Below are positions 37,247 through 45,951 of a DNA stretch of 64,000 nt, in pieces. Under the pieces are notes generated by a model, which saw nothing but the letters and a program-made list of their open reading frames with translations, did no database searches and was not told the DNA's origin. The first letter of the stretch is position 1. Each line of letters starts with the position of its first letter. Both the position numbers and the translations under genes were made by a program. The stretch comes from Celeribacter baekdonensis (lineage in GTDB: Bacteria > Pseudomonadota > Alphaproteobacteria > Rhodobacterales > Rhodobacteraceae), in the NCBI RefSeq assembly GCF_900102315.1, contig NZ_FNBL01000004.1, forward strand, positions 62,001-126,000. Reading direction: 5' to 3'.

Positions 37247-39670
37247 TCAGTCAAGAACAGCCTCAAGAGCACTGCGCTTGTTGCGACTGGACGAGAGGAT
37301 GTCTTGGACAGACGACAGGCTCGGCGCTCCTGCGGCGTTGCTCTCAGAAATTTGTGGCGTTGCCAACACAGATTCCGCGAACCGGGCCATATCCGGATTT
37401 TGAGAACCTTCGAGGCTATTCCAGTCTTCTGCCACAATTGCAAATGTGTCTTTATCAGAACTATCCCCAAATCCTTCAAGTGTTTGAATCGATTTTTCGG
37501 GCGCATTCATATAAAAATGTGCCTTTGCCGCGACATGCCGCGCCTCTTCCCCCGAGAGTTGCGTGGCATATCGAAGAGCCGCGTCGAACTCTCCAACACC
37601 CAAAAAAGCCTTTGCCAAAATCAACTTTGCCTCGTCTTCACTCTCACCCGAGTAGAGAGTCATCATCTCCAAAGTAGAATCGAAAAAGCCCATACCTACG
37701 AGACGTTGTGCTGTTTTGAGGCGCGCCGAATCTGAGAGAGCCGCGCTGGAAATTTTGGTGAGATTTCCGATCACGACTTTGGAAAAAACCATATCATTTT
37801 TGCTTGAAGTCAATTGCTCCAAAGCCGCCGACATCAAGCTGTCAATGGCCTCCTCGTCAGTGCCGGTCTCCCTTTCTCTATCAAGGGCGCGCCGAAGCGC
37901 AATGTCCGCGTCACCAGAGTGAATTCGCGCCAGGATTGCCGCGTTTTGGAGTGCATGACCCTCTGCGCTGCCACGATACTCCACTGCCATGGCTTCGGCA
38001 TTCTCCGCAAACTTTCGGTCAATGGTTTCACCAGACATCGCCTTAGTTTCAATCAAGCGCACCAAAGCTTCGGCCGCCATGGGGCCGTCTTGACCGACAA
38101 TATCTTCAAATGATGAAATGGCCTGTACGGTCCCGCCATTTGCGAGTTGTAATTCAGCATCGAGCAGGGCGAATGCATCGCCATGTTCACCTTCGGCGCG
38201 AGCAATCGCATTTTGAATGTATTTCGCGCTCGTCTCATCGTTGATCTCAAGAAATCGTTCTGAGAGAACAGGCCCGAGGTGGCGACGAATATGCAGTGGC
38301 AAGGCGGAAAACGTCGCCAAAATACTGTCTTTGTTGTAATCGTCCCAAGCATTCAGGTGCTCTTTGGACATAACAGCCCAAAAGGCTACTTCCCCATCAC
38401 ATCGAAATTGTTGGTCCAGACGCCCTGCGTTGGATGCGTATCCATGATCCATAATGTCAGCTATAGCCCAAAGCACATCGTGCCCTTCAACCGTCACACC
38501 AAAATTGGTTAAAACCGACTTCGCCTCAACACCAAATGTCAGGAAAAGATAATATCTCGCCAGACGTTTGACCCCTTCGGGATCAGGATTGTCGAATTCT
38601 CCGATCGCGCCCGCACGAAATATTGGAAGTTGTAGCCCTTGATCCAATGGATCGCCCCAATCCTCAATGGCCACCAGAGTATTCTCAAGACAGGTGTTGC
38701 CATGTTCATCGCGACGCTCAGACTCGGCAAGCCGCAATTGCTCACGATCAATTGAAGACTGAATGCGAATGTGGCTACGATCCGCTTTAGGGAACTCAAC
38801 TTCGACCTCTGGGGTCGTTTTCTGAGTCTTTTCTTCTTCATTCAAACTATGAGATTGGACCTCTTCGACAATGGTTTCGGTCGGGGTAACATCCGCGTCC
38901 AGCAACCCTTGGGACACTGCCCGCCCGACCTGTTCAAGCAACTGCAACTGAAGTTCGTCAACGCGTTGATTGCGCTTCGCTGAGTCCTTTTCGGAAGCTC
39001 CCATGGTTGACAAGGGTGGCGGCTCAAAATGATTGTCACCGGCTTGATCGTTGCCAAACACAATCGGGAACTCCAAACTGTCTTGACCAATTTCCTGACC
39101 CACCGCATCCTCTTGCACACCCCCGAGATCATCGCGGCCATCGCCAGAAATCAGCAAAGACTCAGCGACATTAACCTCCGCCAAACTGGGCATGAGTGTT
39201 TGCAATGTTTCATTGGTTTCGGCACCAGGTGGAGAAGGAAAATCACTGTCATTCTCTATGACTTGATTTGTCTCAACGGCTGAAATAGGTCGCTCAAATT
39301 TTGACTCGGAACTCGGCGCACCATCTTTAATGTCGATGACAATACGCCCCTCCCGAAGTTCAAAAGCATCGGCATGTACAGCACCAGAGACCCGAATGAC
39401 AAAGCTGGATGGCTCAGTTGAAATAGCTGTTATTCTGGTTCTGGGTATCTTGTCGAAAACAGCTTTCGCATCGAATTCGATGCCTTGCTCAGAGACGCGA
39501 AACTCATAATCGTCGCCCTTTCGTCCAAATTCCCAATCCGCAACAGTCGGAAACTGAAGAACAATGCGCGAAAAGTCGGCGTGCTCTCCAGACAGGAGAG
39601 CAACCGACTCCGCCCGCAATGTCAGCGGGAAAAAGAAAATCGCAAGAATGACGGTAAAAACGCGGATCAT
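37247..39670 (-). CDS. large periplasmic protein of the motor operon, unknown
   Basis: An 807-aa protein starting at ATG 39670, coupled to motA by ATGA. A signal peptide or anchor (MIRVFTVILAIFFFPLTLRAES) is followed by a beta-rich N-terminal domain (about 22-120) with an AMIN-like look: FSRIVLQFP, FVIRVSGAV, GRIVIDIKD. A long acidic low-complexity linker then leads to a C-terminal helical region (about 380-790) that looks like a TPR or alpha-solenoid. Placement between motA and flhA suggests a stator or motor accessory role, comparable with MotC or MotF of other alphaproteobacteria, but homology is unproven. Confidence 0.7.
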   Translation of the reverse strand: MIRVFTVILAIFFFPLTLRAESVALLSGEHADFSRIVLQFPTVADWEFGRKGDDYEFRVSEQGIEFDAKAVFDKIPRTRITAISTEPSSFVIRVSGAVHADAFELREGRIVIDIKDGAPSSESKFERPISAVETNQVIENDSDFPSPPGAETNETLQTLMPSLAEVNVAESLLISGDGRDDLGGVQEDAVGQEIGQDSLEFPIVFGNDQAGDNHFEPPPLSTMGASEKDSAKRNQRVDELQLQLLEQVGRAVSQGLLDADVTPTETIVEEVQSHSLNEEEKTQKTTPEVEVEFPKADRSHIRIQSSIDREQLRLAESERRDEHGNTCLENTLVAIEDWGDPLDQGLQLPIFRAGAIGEFDNPDPEGVKRLARYYLFLTFGVEAKSVLTNFGVTVEGHDVLWAIADIMDHGYASNAGRLDQQFRCDGEVAFWAVMSKEHLNAWDDYNKDSILATFSALPLHIRRHLGPVLSERFLEINDETSAKYIQNAIARAEGEHGDAFALLDAELQLANGGTVQAISSFEDIVGQDGPMAAEALVRLIETKAMSGETIDRKFAENAEAMAVEYRGSAEGHALQNAAILARIHSGDADIALRRALDRERETGTDEEAIDSLMSAALEQLTSSKNDMVFSKVVIGNLTKISSAALSDSARLKTAQRLVGMGFFDSTLEMMTLYSGESEDEAKLILAKAFLGVGEFDAALRYATQLSGEEARHVAAKAHFYMNAPEKSIQTLEGFGDSSDKDTFAIVAEDWNSLEGSQNPDMARFAESVLATPQISESNAAGAPSLSSVQDILSSSRNKRSALEAVLD

Positions 39671-40536
39671 GCGGCGTCCGATTTGACCTCTTTTAGGGCT
39701 TCTTCCAACTCGGAAAAACTTGGTCGGCAATGGCCAGGTGTATTTTGGCGTCCAACCTCGATACAGATATTCGTGGCATGGTTGTGAAGGTTCGCAACAA
39801 GCACTTCTCTGATGAGTTGATAAAAATGTCCGTCTTCCTCGATGACATCCTTCATTTTTGCCGAAAAGGGACCAACCAGACCGTAGGCTAAGAACACACC
39901 AAGGAATGTCCCGACAAGAGCGCCACCAATCATTTTGCCCAAGATTTCTGGCGGCTGATCAATGGATGCCATCGTTTTGATAACGCCAAGCACGGCGGCG
40001 ACGATCCCAAGCGCGGGAAGCCCGTCACCGATCGCTGCCATCGCGTGGGATGAATGAAGGGCGTGATGCAAATTCGCCTCAAGACGCTTTTCAAGCACCT
40101 CCTCAACTTGATGCGGATCATCATAATTCATGGAGGCCGAGCGTAAAGTGTCGCAAATCAGAGCGACCGCTTCTTTGTCGCTTAGAATTTTGGGGTATTT
40201 CGTAAATATCGAAGAGTTTTCAGGCGCTTCGATATGTTCCTCAAGCCCGACCGGGTTCTGTCTTGCCAGCCGGATCAGTTCGAACAGGAGACAAAGCAGG
40301 TCTTTGTAATCTTCATGCTTCCACTTTGGACCTTTGAAAACTTTCCCCATATCCTTCAGCGTATGTTTGATGCCGGATATGTCATTGGAAATCACAAAAG
40401 CCCCCGCGGCGGCACCACCGATCATCATGAACTCAAAGGGCAATGACTTGAGAATAATCCCAAGCTTGCCGCCCGCGGCAATATAGCCCCCGAACACCAT
40501 GATAAAGATCAGCAAAATTCCAACAATACCGATCAT
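39667..40536 (-). CDS. motA: flagellar stator protein MotA
   Basis: A 289-aa inner-membrane stator subunit that, with MotB, couples ion flow to rotation. Four helices are visible. The cytoplasmic loop has the charged pair region LEANLHHALHSSHAM. Conserved helix blocks are GDGLPALGIVAAVLGVIKTM and IGGALVGTFLGVFLAYGLVGPFS, typical of proton-type MotA. No motB is in the window. It is coupled to the 807-aa gene and follows motE by 77 bp. Confidence 0.95.
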   Translation of the reverse strand: MIGIVGILLIFIMVFGGYIAAGGKLGIILKSLPFEFMMIGGAAAGAFVISNDISGIKHTLKDMGKVFKGPKWKHEDYKDLLCLLFELIRLARQNPVGLEEHIEAPENSSIFTKYPKILSDKEAVALICDTLRSASMNYDDPHQVEEVLEKRLEANLHHALHSSHAMAAIGDGLPALGIVAAVLGVIKTMASIDQPPEILGKMIGGALVGTFLGVFLAYGLVGPFSAKMKDVIEEDGHFYQLIREVLVANLHNHATNICIEVGRQNTPGHCRPSFSELEEALKEVKSDAA

Positions 40537-40613
40537 ATTTTTATGTCCTTAGTCTAGAGTCCGGGTGAGATAACCCTGTCACAAACCTCTTAAAAAAGTC
40601 TGTCAAATGCATC

Positions 40614-41243
40614 TTATTCACTCGGGGCGTTGGCATTTCTGCCCGCCAAAATGACAGATATTGTGTAGGCTGTTTCCGGCTTAAGTCCCGCCATCACGGC
40701 ACCGGCCGCGTCTGGACGCATACGCCCCAAGAAACCCGCAGCAAAATCGGGGGACATCGCTTCAAACAACGCTGCCGCTTCTTTGGGTTTCATCGATTCG
40801 TAGACGGTTGTGAGCTTTGCCAAGTCATCCTCAGCCGCAGATTGTGATCGGACCATGGTCGCTTCAAGACGCGCTTCCGCCTGTTCCAAGACGCCCATGC
40901 TCTCCAGAACTTCCGCCTTCGCGACTTCGATTTCTTTCATTTTTTGAGCGACCAACAGCTCTTTTTCCTCAACACTCTTTTCACGCTTTAGAAGTGCCCC
41001 AATCAGCGCCTGGGTTTCCTCATCGGTTTGACAAGCAACCGGATCAGCCACCCCCTGCGATTCTGCTCCCACCTCATGCGCAAGATCCGAAACCTCCCGT
41101 GCAATTGCAGCCCCCGTGCCCGACGCCAAACGCACCACAGCGGACGTCAAAAAGACCAAAGCGATGATCCAAAGAGCGCCCCGCCCTGAGCGAATTTTGC
41201 GTTTGGGCGTCTTGCTTTTTGCCTTTGTTTTGGGCGCTTTCAT
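40614..41243 (-). CDS. motE: MotE-like protein with MgtE-N-type domain
   Basis: A 209-aa protein: a basic N-terminus, one membrane helix (about 24-42), a coiled-coil (KREKSVEEKELLVAQKMKEIEVAKAEVLE) and a C-terminal MgtE-N-like domain (YESMKPKEAAALFEAMSPDFAAGFLGRMRPDAAGAVMAGL). This matches the MotE family; in rhizobia MotE is a chaperone for the stator-associated protein MotC. Here it precedes motA and the 807-aa periplasmic protein, which could be its client. Confidence 0.8.
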   Translation of the reverse strand: MKAPKTKAKSKTPKRKIRSGRGALWIIALVFLTSAVVRLASGTGAAIAREVSDLAHEVGAESQGVADPVACQTDEETQALIGALLKREKSVEEKELLVAQKMKEIEVAKAEVLESMGVLEQAEARLEATMVRSQSAAEDDLAKLTTVYESMKPKEAAALFEAMSPDFAAGFLGRMRPDAAGAVMAGLKPETAYTISVILAGRNANAPSE

Positions 41244-41647
41244 TCTGCGGCCTCCACGCGTGTTCTTTGACTCAAAAACAATGTCTCGCCTTCAATATTG
41301 CCATCGGCCGAACCTGGCCGCGGAGCAACGGACGAAACCACGGTTGGGCCAGCTTTCGGGGCTTCGGGCAAATCGTGCATGGAGGCAATCAATAATTCGA
41401 GACGGCGCGACACATCCTCAGCGCGCGATGTGAGGTCTTCGAGTTTCACCGCAGACCCCGCAGCTGTTTTTTGCGCTTTAATCAATGTCTTGGTCATATC
41501 ATCCACCTGAGCGGACAAAACGGCAATCGCGCCACCAACACCTTTTTCAAGATCTGTAAACCGACTGAGCCGGCGGGCAAGAACCGCGCAATACACACCC
41601 ACGGCGAAGGTCCCGGCGATCATCAAGATATCAGCAATCAGTTCCAT
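41240..41647 (-). CDS. small membrane protein between fliL2 and motE
   Basis: A 135-aa protein with one N-terminal helix (ELIADILMIAGTFAVGVYCAVLA), a helical stretch (LEKGVGGAIAVLSAQVDDMTKTLIKAQ) and an acidic, Pro-rich tail. It resembles the unnamed DUF6468-type proteins found in alphaproteobacterial flagellar clusters. The ATG at 41647 has GAGGAG upstream, and the stop overlaps motE (ATGA). Probably part of the stator accessory set. Confidence 0.68.
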   Translation of the reverse strand: MELIADILMIAGTFAVGVYCAVLARRLSRFTDLEKGVGGAIAVLSAQVDDMTKTLIKAQKTAAGSAVKLEDLTSRAEDVSRRLELLIASMHDLPEAPKAGPTVVSSVAPRPGSADGNIEGETLFLSQRTRVEAAE

Positions 41648-41657
41648 ATCGGGCTCC

Positions 41658-42158
41658 TCAATTAACCACGAATTCCATGATGAGAACGTCCTTGATCCGC
41701 CCTTCACCCGCAACAATCTGCAACCGCCGCAAAATCTGTGACCGCAGCCGCACCAAGGCAGAGGGATTTTCAAGTTCTGACACTTCAACGGCACGAAGAT
41801 AGCCGTTCAAAATATCGACAACGCGGGGGAGAAGGGTGATCACCTCTTGCTCGTATTGCAAAGGCACTTCCAATTGCGCCTGAAAGCGCAGGTGGCGACC
41901 ACGCCCGGAGGTATCAATGAGATTGACGATCAAAGGCTCAACCGACACGAAGGCGACGCTTGGCAAAAGCGCAAGCGGCTCCCCCTCCAATTCGCTCAAT
42001 TGCTCCTCTTCATGCCCGCCTGCAGCGCCGAACAACATGCCTGAATAGACGGCGAAAAATCCCCCGCCACCCAAAACCAGCATCAAGACGACCCCCAAGA
42101 TCAGGGGGAGTTTTGATTTTTTCTTCGGTTCTTCGTCGAGCTGTTCAGCGTCAGCCAT
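41658..42158 (-). CDS. fliL: FliL-family protein, paralogue 2
   Basis: A 166-aa FliL. The cytoplasmic N-terminus (DEEPKKKSK) leads to a helix (LPLILGVVLMLVLGGGGFFAVY) and a periplasmic domain with VSVEPLIVNLIDTSGRGRHLRFQAQLEV and the C-terminal IVAGEGRIKDVLIMEFVVN. The sequence is closer to canonical FliL than paralogue 1. It is the first gene of the minus-strand stator/export unit and is divergent from fliF; a GANTC site touches its start codon. Confidence 0.85.
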   Translation of the reverse strand: MADAEQLDEEPKKKSKLPLILGVVLMLVLGGGGFFAVYSGMLFGAAGGHEEEQLSELEGEPLALLPSVAFVSVEPLIVNLIDTSGRGRHLRFQAQLEVPLQYEQEVITLLPRVVDILNGYLRAVEVSELENPSALVRLRSQILRRLQIVAGEGRIKDVLIMEFVVN

Positions 42159-42222
42159 GAGTCCATCCAAAAATTTCTTTCTCGAATCCGTTTTATCCTG
42201 AAGTTAGCTAACCGATTGTTAA
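42159..42222. promoter_or_regulatory. two GANTC sites and a CtrA-like box between fliL2 and fliF
   Basis: GAGTC (42159-42163) and GAATC (42184-42188) precede CTAA-N7-TTAA (42208-42222), one mismatch from TTAA-N7-TTAA. The 127-bp gap is the divergent promoter of fliL2 and fliF, so one box could serve both operons. The sites are seen directly; CtrA control is inferred from other Rhodobacterales. Confidence 0.55.
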
Positions 42223-42285
42223 GGCTCATCAGACATTCCTTAAAACAGACGGGGGCAGAAGCCCGCACATCTAAGGAGTGACGTC

Positions 42286-43929
42286 TTGCAACAGATCCTC
42301 TCTGTTTGGTCCAACCTCGACCCGAAACGCCGATTGATTGTCATTGGCGCAACTGCGCTGATGTTCGCCGCGATTCTCGGGCTGTCTCGGATGGCGACCA
42401 AGCCCTCCATGGCGCTTTTGTATTCCGGCCTCGAATCGAGTGCGGCAGGCGAGGTTGTGCAATCGCTTGAGGCGCAAGGCGTGGTCTATGAGATTCGCGG
42501 AGGTGCGATTTTTGTGCCCACGAATGTCCGCGATGAATTGCGCATGACGCTTGCCTCCGAAGGGCTGCCCGCAAATTCAACCAGCGGGTATGAGTTGCTT
42601 GATTCCCTGTCGGGCTTTGGCACCACGTCACAGATGTTCGACGCGGCGTATTGGCGTGCAAAAGAGGGCGAAATCGCGCGCACAATTGTCTCATCGCCGC
42701 AGATTCGCTCTGCTAGAGTGTTGATCGCAAACCCTTCCTCGCAACCTTTTAAACGCCAAATCGCCGCCTCCGCATCGGTCACAGTCATCACCACCAGCGG
42801 CGCGCTTTCGACAGACCAAGCCAAGGCGTTTCGGTATCTCGTGGCCTCTGCGGTCTCAGGCTTGGCGCCTGAGGACGTGTCGGTGATTGATGGTCGTTCT
42901 GGCGTGGTTATGTCAGGCGATGACACCGCCGCAGGCGCATCATCAAGCACCGATCGCGCCGACGAACTGCGCCAGAACGTTCAGCGCTTGCTTGAGGCGC
43001 GCGTGGGCGTGGGCAAAGCCGTGGTTGAAGTGTCTCTCGAAACGGTGACCGATCAAGAATCCATTTTCGAACATCGCTTCGACCCGGAGGGGCGCGTGGC
43101 GATCAGTTCGGAAACAGAAGAGCGTTCAAATTCTTCGCAAGATTCCGGCGATGGATCTGTAACAGTCGCCTCCAACCTGCCCAATGGGGCCGGTGCCGCA
43201 GGCGGTGATTCGAGTTCAAACAACAGCGAAACACGCGAGCGCGTGAACTATGAGGTCTCCGAAACCCGCCGCGAAGTCCAACGTGGCCCCGGTGCGATCA
43301 AACGATTGACGGTTGCTGTTCTGGTCGACGGAATAAGAACACTTGATCCAAACACCGAAGAAACCCTATGGACCCCGCGCAGCGAGGAGGAATTGGCCGC
43401 GTTGAGCGCCCTTGTGACCTCCGCCATCGGATTGGATGAGACTCGTGGCGATCAGATCACGATCAAAACGATGGAGTTCGAACCCCTCCTTGTGGCTGGC
43501 ACCGAAGCACAAAGCTCACTGATTTCCGGAATCAACATTGATCTGATGTCGATCATTCAACTTGCCGTTTTGGCGGTTGTTTCGCTGGTTTTGGGTCTGT
43601 TTGTACTGCGTCCGATCTTGTCCAAACCCACTGTTTCTGCCCTTCCTGCCCCAACGGACTCCGCTGAGCGGAGCGGAATGGACAATATGCCGGCAACAAT
43701 TCCCATGCCGGAGATGCCGCGCTCCAATGTGCCTGCCCTCAATGGAGAGATTGATGGCGGCTTTGAGTTGCCAACCCTTGGCGTGGTTTCGGATTTTGAC
43801 TTTGGCGACGAAGAATTTGGCATCTCCAATGATCCGGTGAAGCGCCTGAAAAGATTGATCGAAGACCGCCAAGACGAAACGGTTGAAATCCTGCGTGGCT
43901 GGATGGAAGACACGGAGGAGAACGCCTGA
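42286..43929 (+). CDS. fliF: flagellar MS-ring protein FliF
   Basis: A 547-aa inner-membrane protein that nucleates the flagellum. An N-terminal helix (about 18-35) is followed by the periplasmic ring-building motifs (ALLYSGLESSAAGEVVQSLEAQGV, EGEIARTI, RVLIANPSSQPFKR). A Ser/Asn-rich loop, the second helix (IIQLAVLAVVSLVLGLFVLRPIL) and the C-terminal FliG-binding tail complete it. It starts with TTG, AAGGAG 7 nt upstream. The stop overlaps fliH by one base. Confidence 0.95.
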   Translation: MQQILSVWSNLDPKRRLIVIGATALMFAAILGLSRMATKPSMALLYSGLESSAAGEVVQSLEAQGVVYEIRGGAIFVPTNVRDELRMTLASEGLPANSTSGYELLDSLSGFGTTSQMFDAAYWRAKEGEIARTIVSSPQIRSARVLIANPSSQPFKRQIAASASVTVITTSGALSTDQAKAFRYLVASAVSGLAPEDVSVIDGRSGVVMSGDDTAAGASSSTDRADELRQNVQRLLEARVGVGKAVVEVSLETVTDQESIFEHRFDPEGRVAISSETEERSNSSQDSGDGSVTVASNLPNGAGAAGGDSSSNNSETRERVNYEVSETRREVQRGPGAIKRLTVAVLVDGIRTLDPNTEETLWTPRSEEELAALSALVTSAIGLDETRGDQITIKTMEFEPLLVAGTEAQSSLISGINIDLMSIIQLAVLAVVSLVLGLFVLRPILSKPTVSALPAPTDSAERSGMDNMPATIPMPEMPRSNVPALNGEIDGGFELPTLGVVSDFDFGDEEFGISNDPVKRLKRLIEDRQDETVEILRGWMEDTEENA

Positions 43930-44564
43930 TGAAATCTCTTTTCCCACTGGAAGATTTTGGGGCAGCACATAAAAAAGCCGCAACGCGACACACGGGGCAA
44001 ACGCCTGCACCCGCGGCGCCTCCTGTCGGACCCACTCCCGAGGAAATCGAAACCAACCGGATGGCGGCCTACGAGCAAGGCTATAAGGCGGGGTGGGATG
44101 ACGCCGCAACGGCAGAAGCCGAGGATCAGAGTCGCATCGGCGCGGAATTTGCCCGTAATCTTCAAGACTTAGGCTTCACATTCCACGAAGCGCGATCACA
44201 CATCATGAAAGCGCTCGAACCGCTTTTGTCCGAAATGGTTGCAAAGGTTTTGCCGCAATTGGTGGCGGAAACTTTGGGGCAAACAATTTTGGAACATCTT
44301 TTGCCGATGGCCGAAGATGCCTCGGATGCGCCGATTCAAATTGTGATCTCTCCGGCCTCACGTCCCGCAATTCAGCGTCTCATTGACGAGTCGTTAACCA
44401 TTCCATTGGAAATCATTGAGGAACCCAGCCTCGCAGACGGGCAGGTCTATCTGCGCATGGGAGAGCTGGAAAAAAGGATCGATATGGATGCGGCGGTCGA
44501 CAAGATCGGCCAAGCCATCAACGCGGTCTATGCATTGAACGAGGAGGCCATGAAACATGGTTGA
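43929..44564 (+). CDS. fliH: FliH-like export regulator
   Basis: A 211-aa cytoplasmic protein placed between fliF and fliN, the usual fliH position. It has a Pro-rich N-terminus, an AYEQGYKAGWDDA segment (the FliH GY/GW-type motif) and a helical region (MKALEPLLSEMVAKVLPQLVAETL). A C-terminal domain resembles FliH/HrpE (IQIVISPASRPAIQRLIDE). FliH dimers regulate FliI and tether it to FliN. Confidence 0.78.
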   Translation: MKSLFPLEDFGAAHKKAATRHTGQTPAPAAPPVGPTPEEIETNRMAAYEQGYKAGWDDAATAEAEDQSRIGAEFARNLQDLGFTFHEARSHIMKALEPLLSEMVAKVLPQLVAETLGQTILEHLLPMAEDASDAPIQIVISPASRPAIQRLIDESLTIPLEIIEEPSLADGQVYLRMGELEKRIDMDAAVDKIGQAINAVYALNEEAMKHG

Positions 44565-44835
44565 CGACAGCGACGACACCAATGCGCACCCGTTTTCACA
44601 GGTGCCGATTGAAATCATGATCTCCGTCGGAAAGGCGCGCCCTTTGGTGAAGGATTTGCTCAAACTTCAAAGTGACAGCATTCTGGCACTGGACCGCAAT
44701 GTGGACGACCCCGTCGAACTTTATGTCGGTGACAAATTGATCGCGCGTGGTGAGTTGCAAGAACTCGATGGCGATCAAGCCGGGCAACTTGCGGTCCGCC
44801 TGACCGAAGTGGCCGATCTCAAGAACGGGTTGTAA
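44557..44835 (+). CDS. fliN: flagellar C-ring protein FliN
   Basis: A 92-aa switch protein forming the lower C-ring. The SpoA domain is visible: VPIEIMISVGKARPLVKDLLKL, ILALDRNVDDPVELYVGDKLIARGEL, and the C-terminal LAVRLTEV. It is short, as in other alphaproteobacteria. It overlaps fliH by 8 bp. Partners fliM and fliG are not in the window. Confidence 0.93.
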   Translation: MVDDSDDTNAHPFSQVPIEIMISVGKARPLVKDLLKLQSDSILALDRNVDDPVELYVGDKLIARGELQELDGDQAGQLAVRLTEVADLKNGL

Positions 44836-44840
44836 GGCCC

Positions 44841-45575
44841 ATGCGGCGTTTGCTACTGCCCGCGCTCCTTCTTGGCTTGGCGCTTTTCGCCGATATGGCG
44901 GTTGCACAGGACATCACCCTCAACCTTGGCGAGGATGGGTCCCTGGCCACGCGGTCCATCCAAATCATGCTCTTGGTCACAGTGCTGAGCATTGTGCCCG
45001 GCATTGCGGTGACGTTGACCTGTTTCCCGTTCATCGTCACCGTTTTGTCCATCCTGCGTCAGGCGATCGGCCTACAGCAGTCGCCCCCAAACATGTTGAT
45101 GGTCAGTCTCGCGATGTTTTTGACCTATTTCGTGATGGAACCGGTGTTCATGGAAAGCTGGGCCAACGGGGTCGAACCTTTTGTGAATGGCCAAATCGAA
45201 CTGGAACAGGCTTTCGCCCTTTCCGTCGATCCGTTTCGCGGCTTCATGTCAAACCGGATTGACCCTGGCACCTTCTCGCAACTTCAAGAATTGCGCGTGG
45301 ATTTGGGGGAAATCGACGGCGTCTCCCGCGACGCGCCCTTGTCGCTTTTGGTCCCGTCTTTCCTTTTGTCAGAAATAGAACGCGCCTTTCAGATCGGGTT
45401 TTTGATCTTTCTGCCCTTCCTGATCATCGACCTCGTTGTCTCGGCAATTCTGATGTCGATGGGGATGATGATGGTGCCGCCTGCAATCGTCTCCTTGCCC
45501 TTCAAACTGGCGTTTTTCGTGGTCTCAGACGGATGGGCCCTGATTTCAAGCGCATTGGTGCGCAGCTATTTCTAG
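44841..45575 (+). CDS. fliP: flagellar export gate protein FliP
   Basis: A 244-aa export-gate subunit. The cleavable signal sequence (LLLPALLLGLALFADMAVAQ) is followed by DITLNLG. FliP motifs are VTLTCFPFIVTVLSILRQAIGLQQSPPNMLMVSLAMFLTYFVM, LSLLVPSFLLSEIERAFQIGFLIFLPFLIIDLVVSAILMSMGMMMVPP and a final FKLAFFVVSDGW. It is the last flagellar gene before the accessory region. Confidence 0.96.
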   Translation: MRRLLLPALLLGLALFADMAVAQDITLNLGEDGSLATRSIQIMLLVTVLSIVPGIAVTLTCFPFIVTVLSILRQAIGLQQSPPNMLMVSLAMFLTYFVMEPVFMESWANGVEPFVNGQIELEQAFALSVDPFRGFMSNRIDPGTFSQLQELRVDLGEIDGVSRDAPLSLLVPSFLLSEIERAFQIGFLIFLPFLIIDLVVSAILMSMGMMMVPPAIVSLPFKLAFFVVSDGWALISSALVRSYF

Positions 45576-45699
45576 CAGATGGAATGCGAAACCTCGATTG
45601 CGCGCTCAGGCGGAACTCGACCACCGTTTCGGAAATGCCTGCCGTCATCCGCGACTTGCCATGCGCTCTCAAAGTAGTCGCTTTCATTGGTAAATGGTG

Positions 45700-45877
45700 T
45701 AAGTGTGCTTGGCATTGGCAAAACCCATGCAATACGTTTGATGAAATTGGGCGCGGCCAGCCCCATGACCTTTTGACGATTGCCCGTTTTGATACGGTAA
45801 TCCTTCCAACAATAGGCCACGGTATCGGCAGGGCAACAAGCCCGGCGCATCAAACGCGATCTCGCTTCGCCAGTTCA
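45700..45877 (-). pseudogene. IS91-family transposase remnant
   Basis: On the minus strand the translation TVAYCWKDYRIKTGNRQKVMGLAAPNFIKRI resembles the C-terminal core of IS91-type (Y2) transposases, whose usual form is V-F-WKDYR...VMTL...EFIRRFLLHVLP. Similarity fades after that, and a stop lies upstream, so only a fragment remains. It occupies the 376-bp gap between fliP and the regulator gene; the rest of that gap shows no other gene. Confidence 0.5.
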
Positions 45878-45951
45878 CATGGGTCTGCCTGTCCCTTTCT
45901 GCTCATGCCGCGTGTTCGGCGTCTTGCGCCATCCCCCCGGGGAGGATACCA

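Noticed and set aside
37094-37735. 213-codon plus-strand open frame across the flhA upstream gap
   Set aside because: Mostly antisense to the 807-aa gene, with no ribosome site or plausible protein features.
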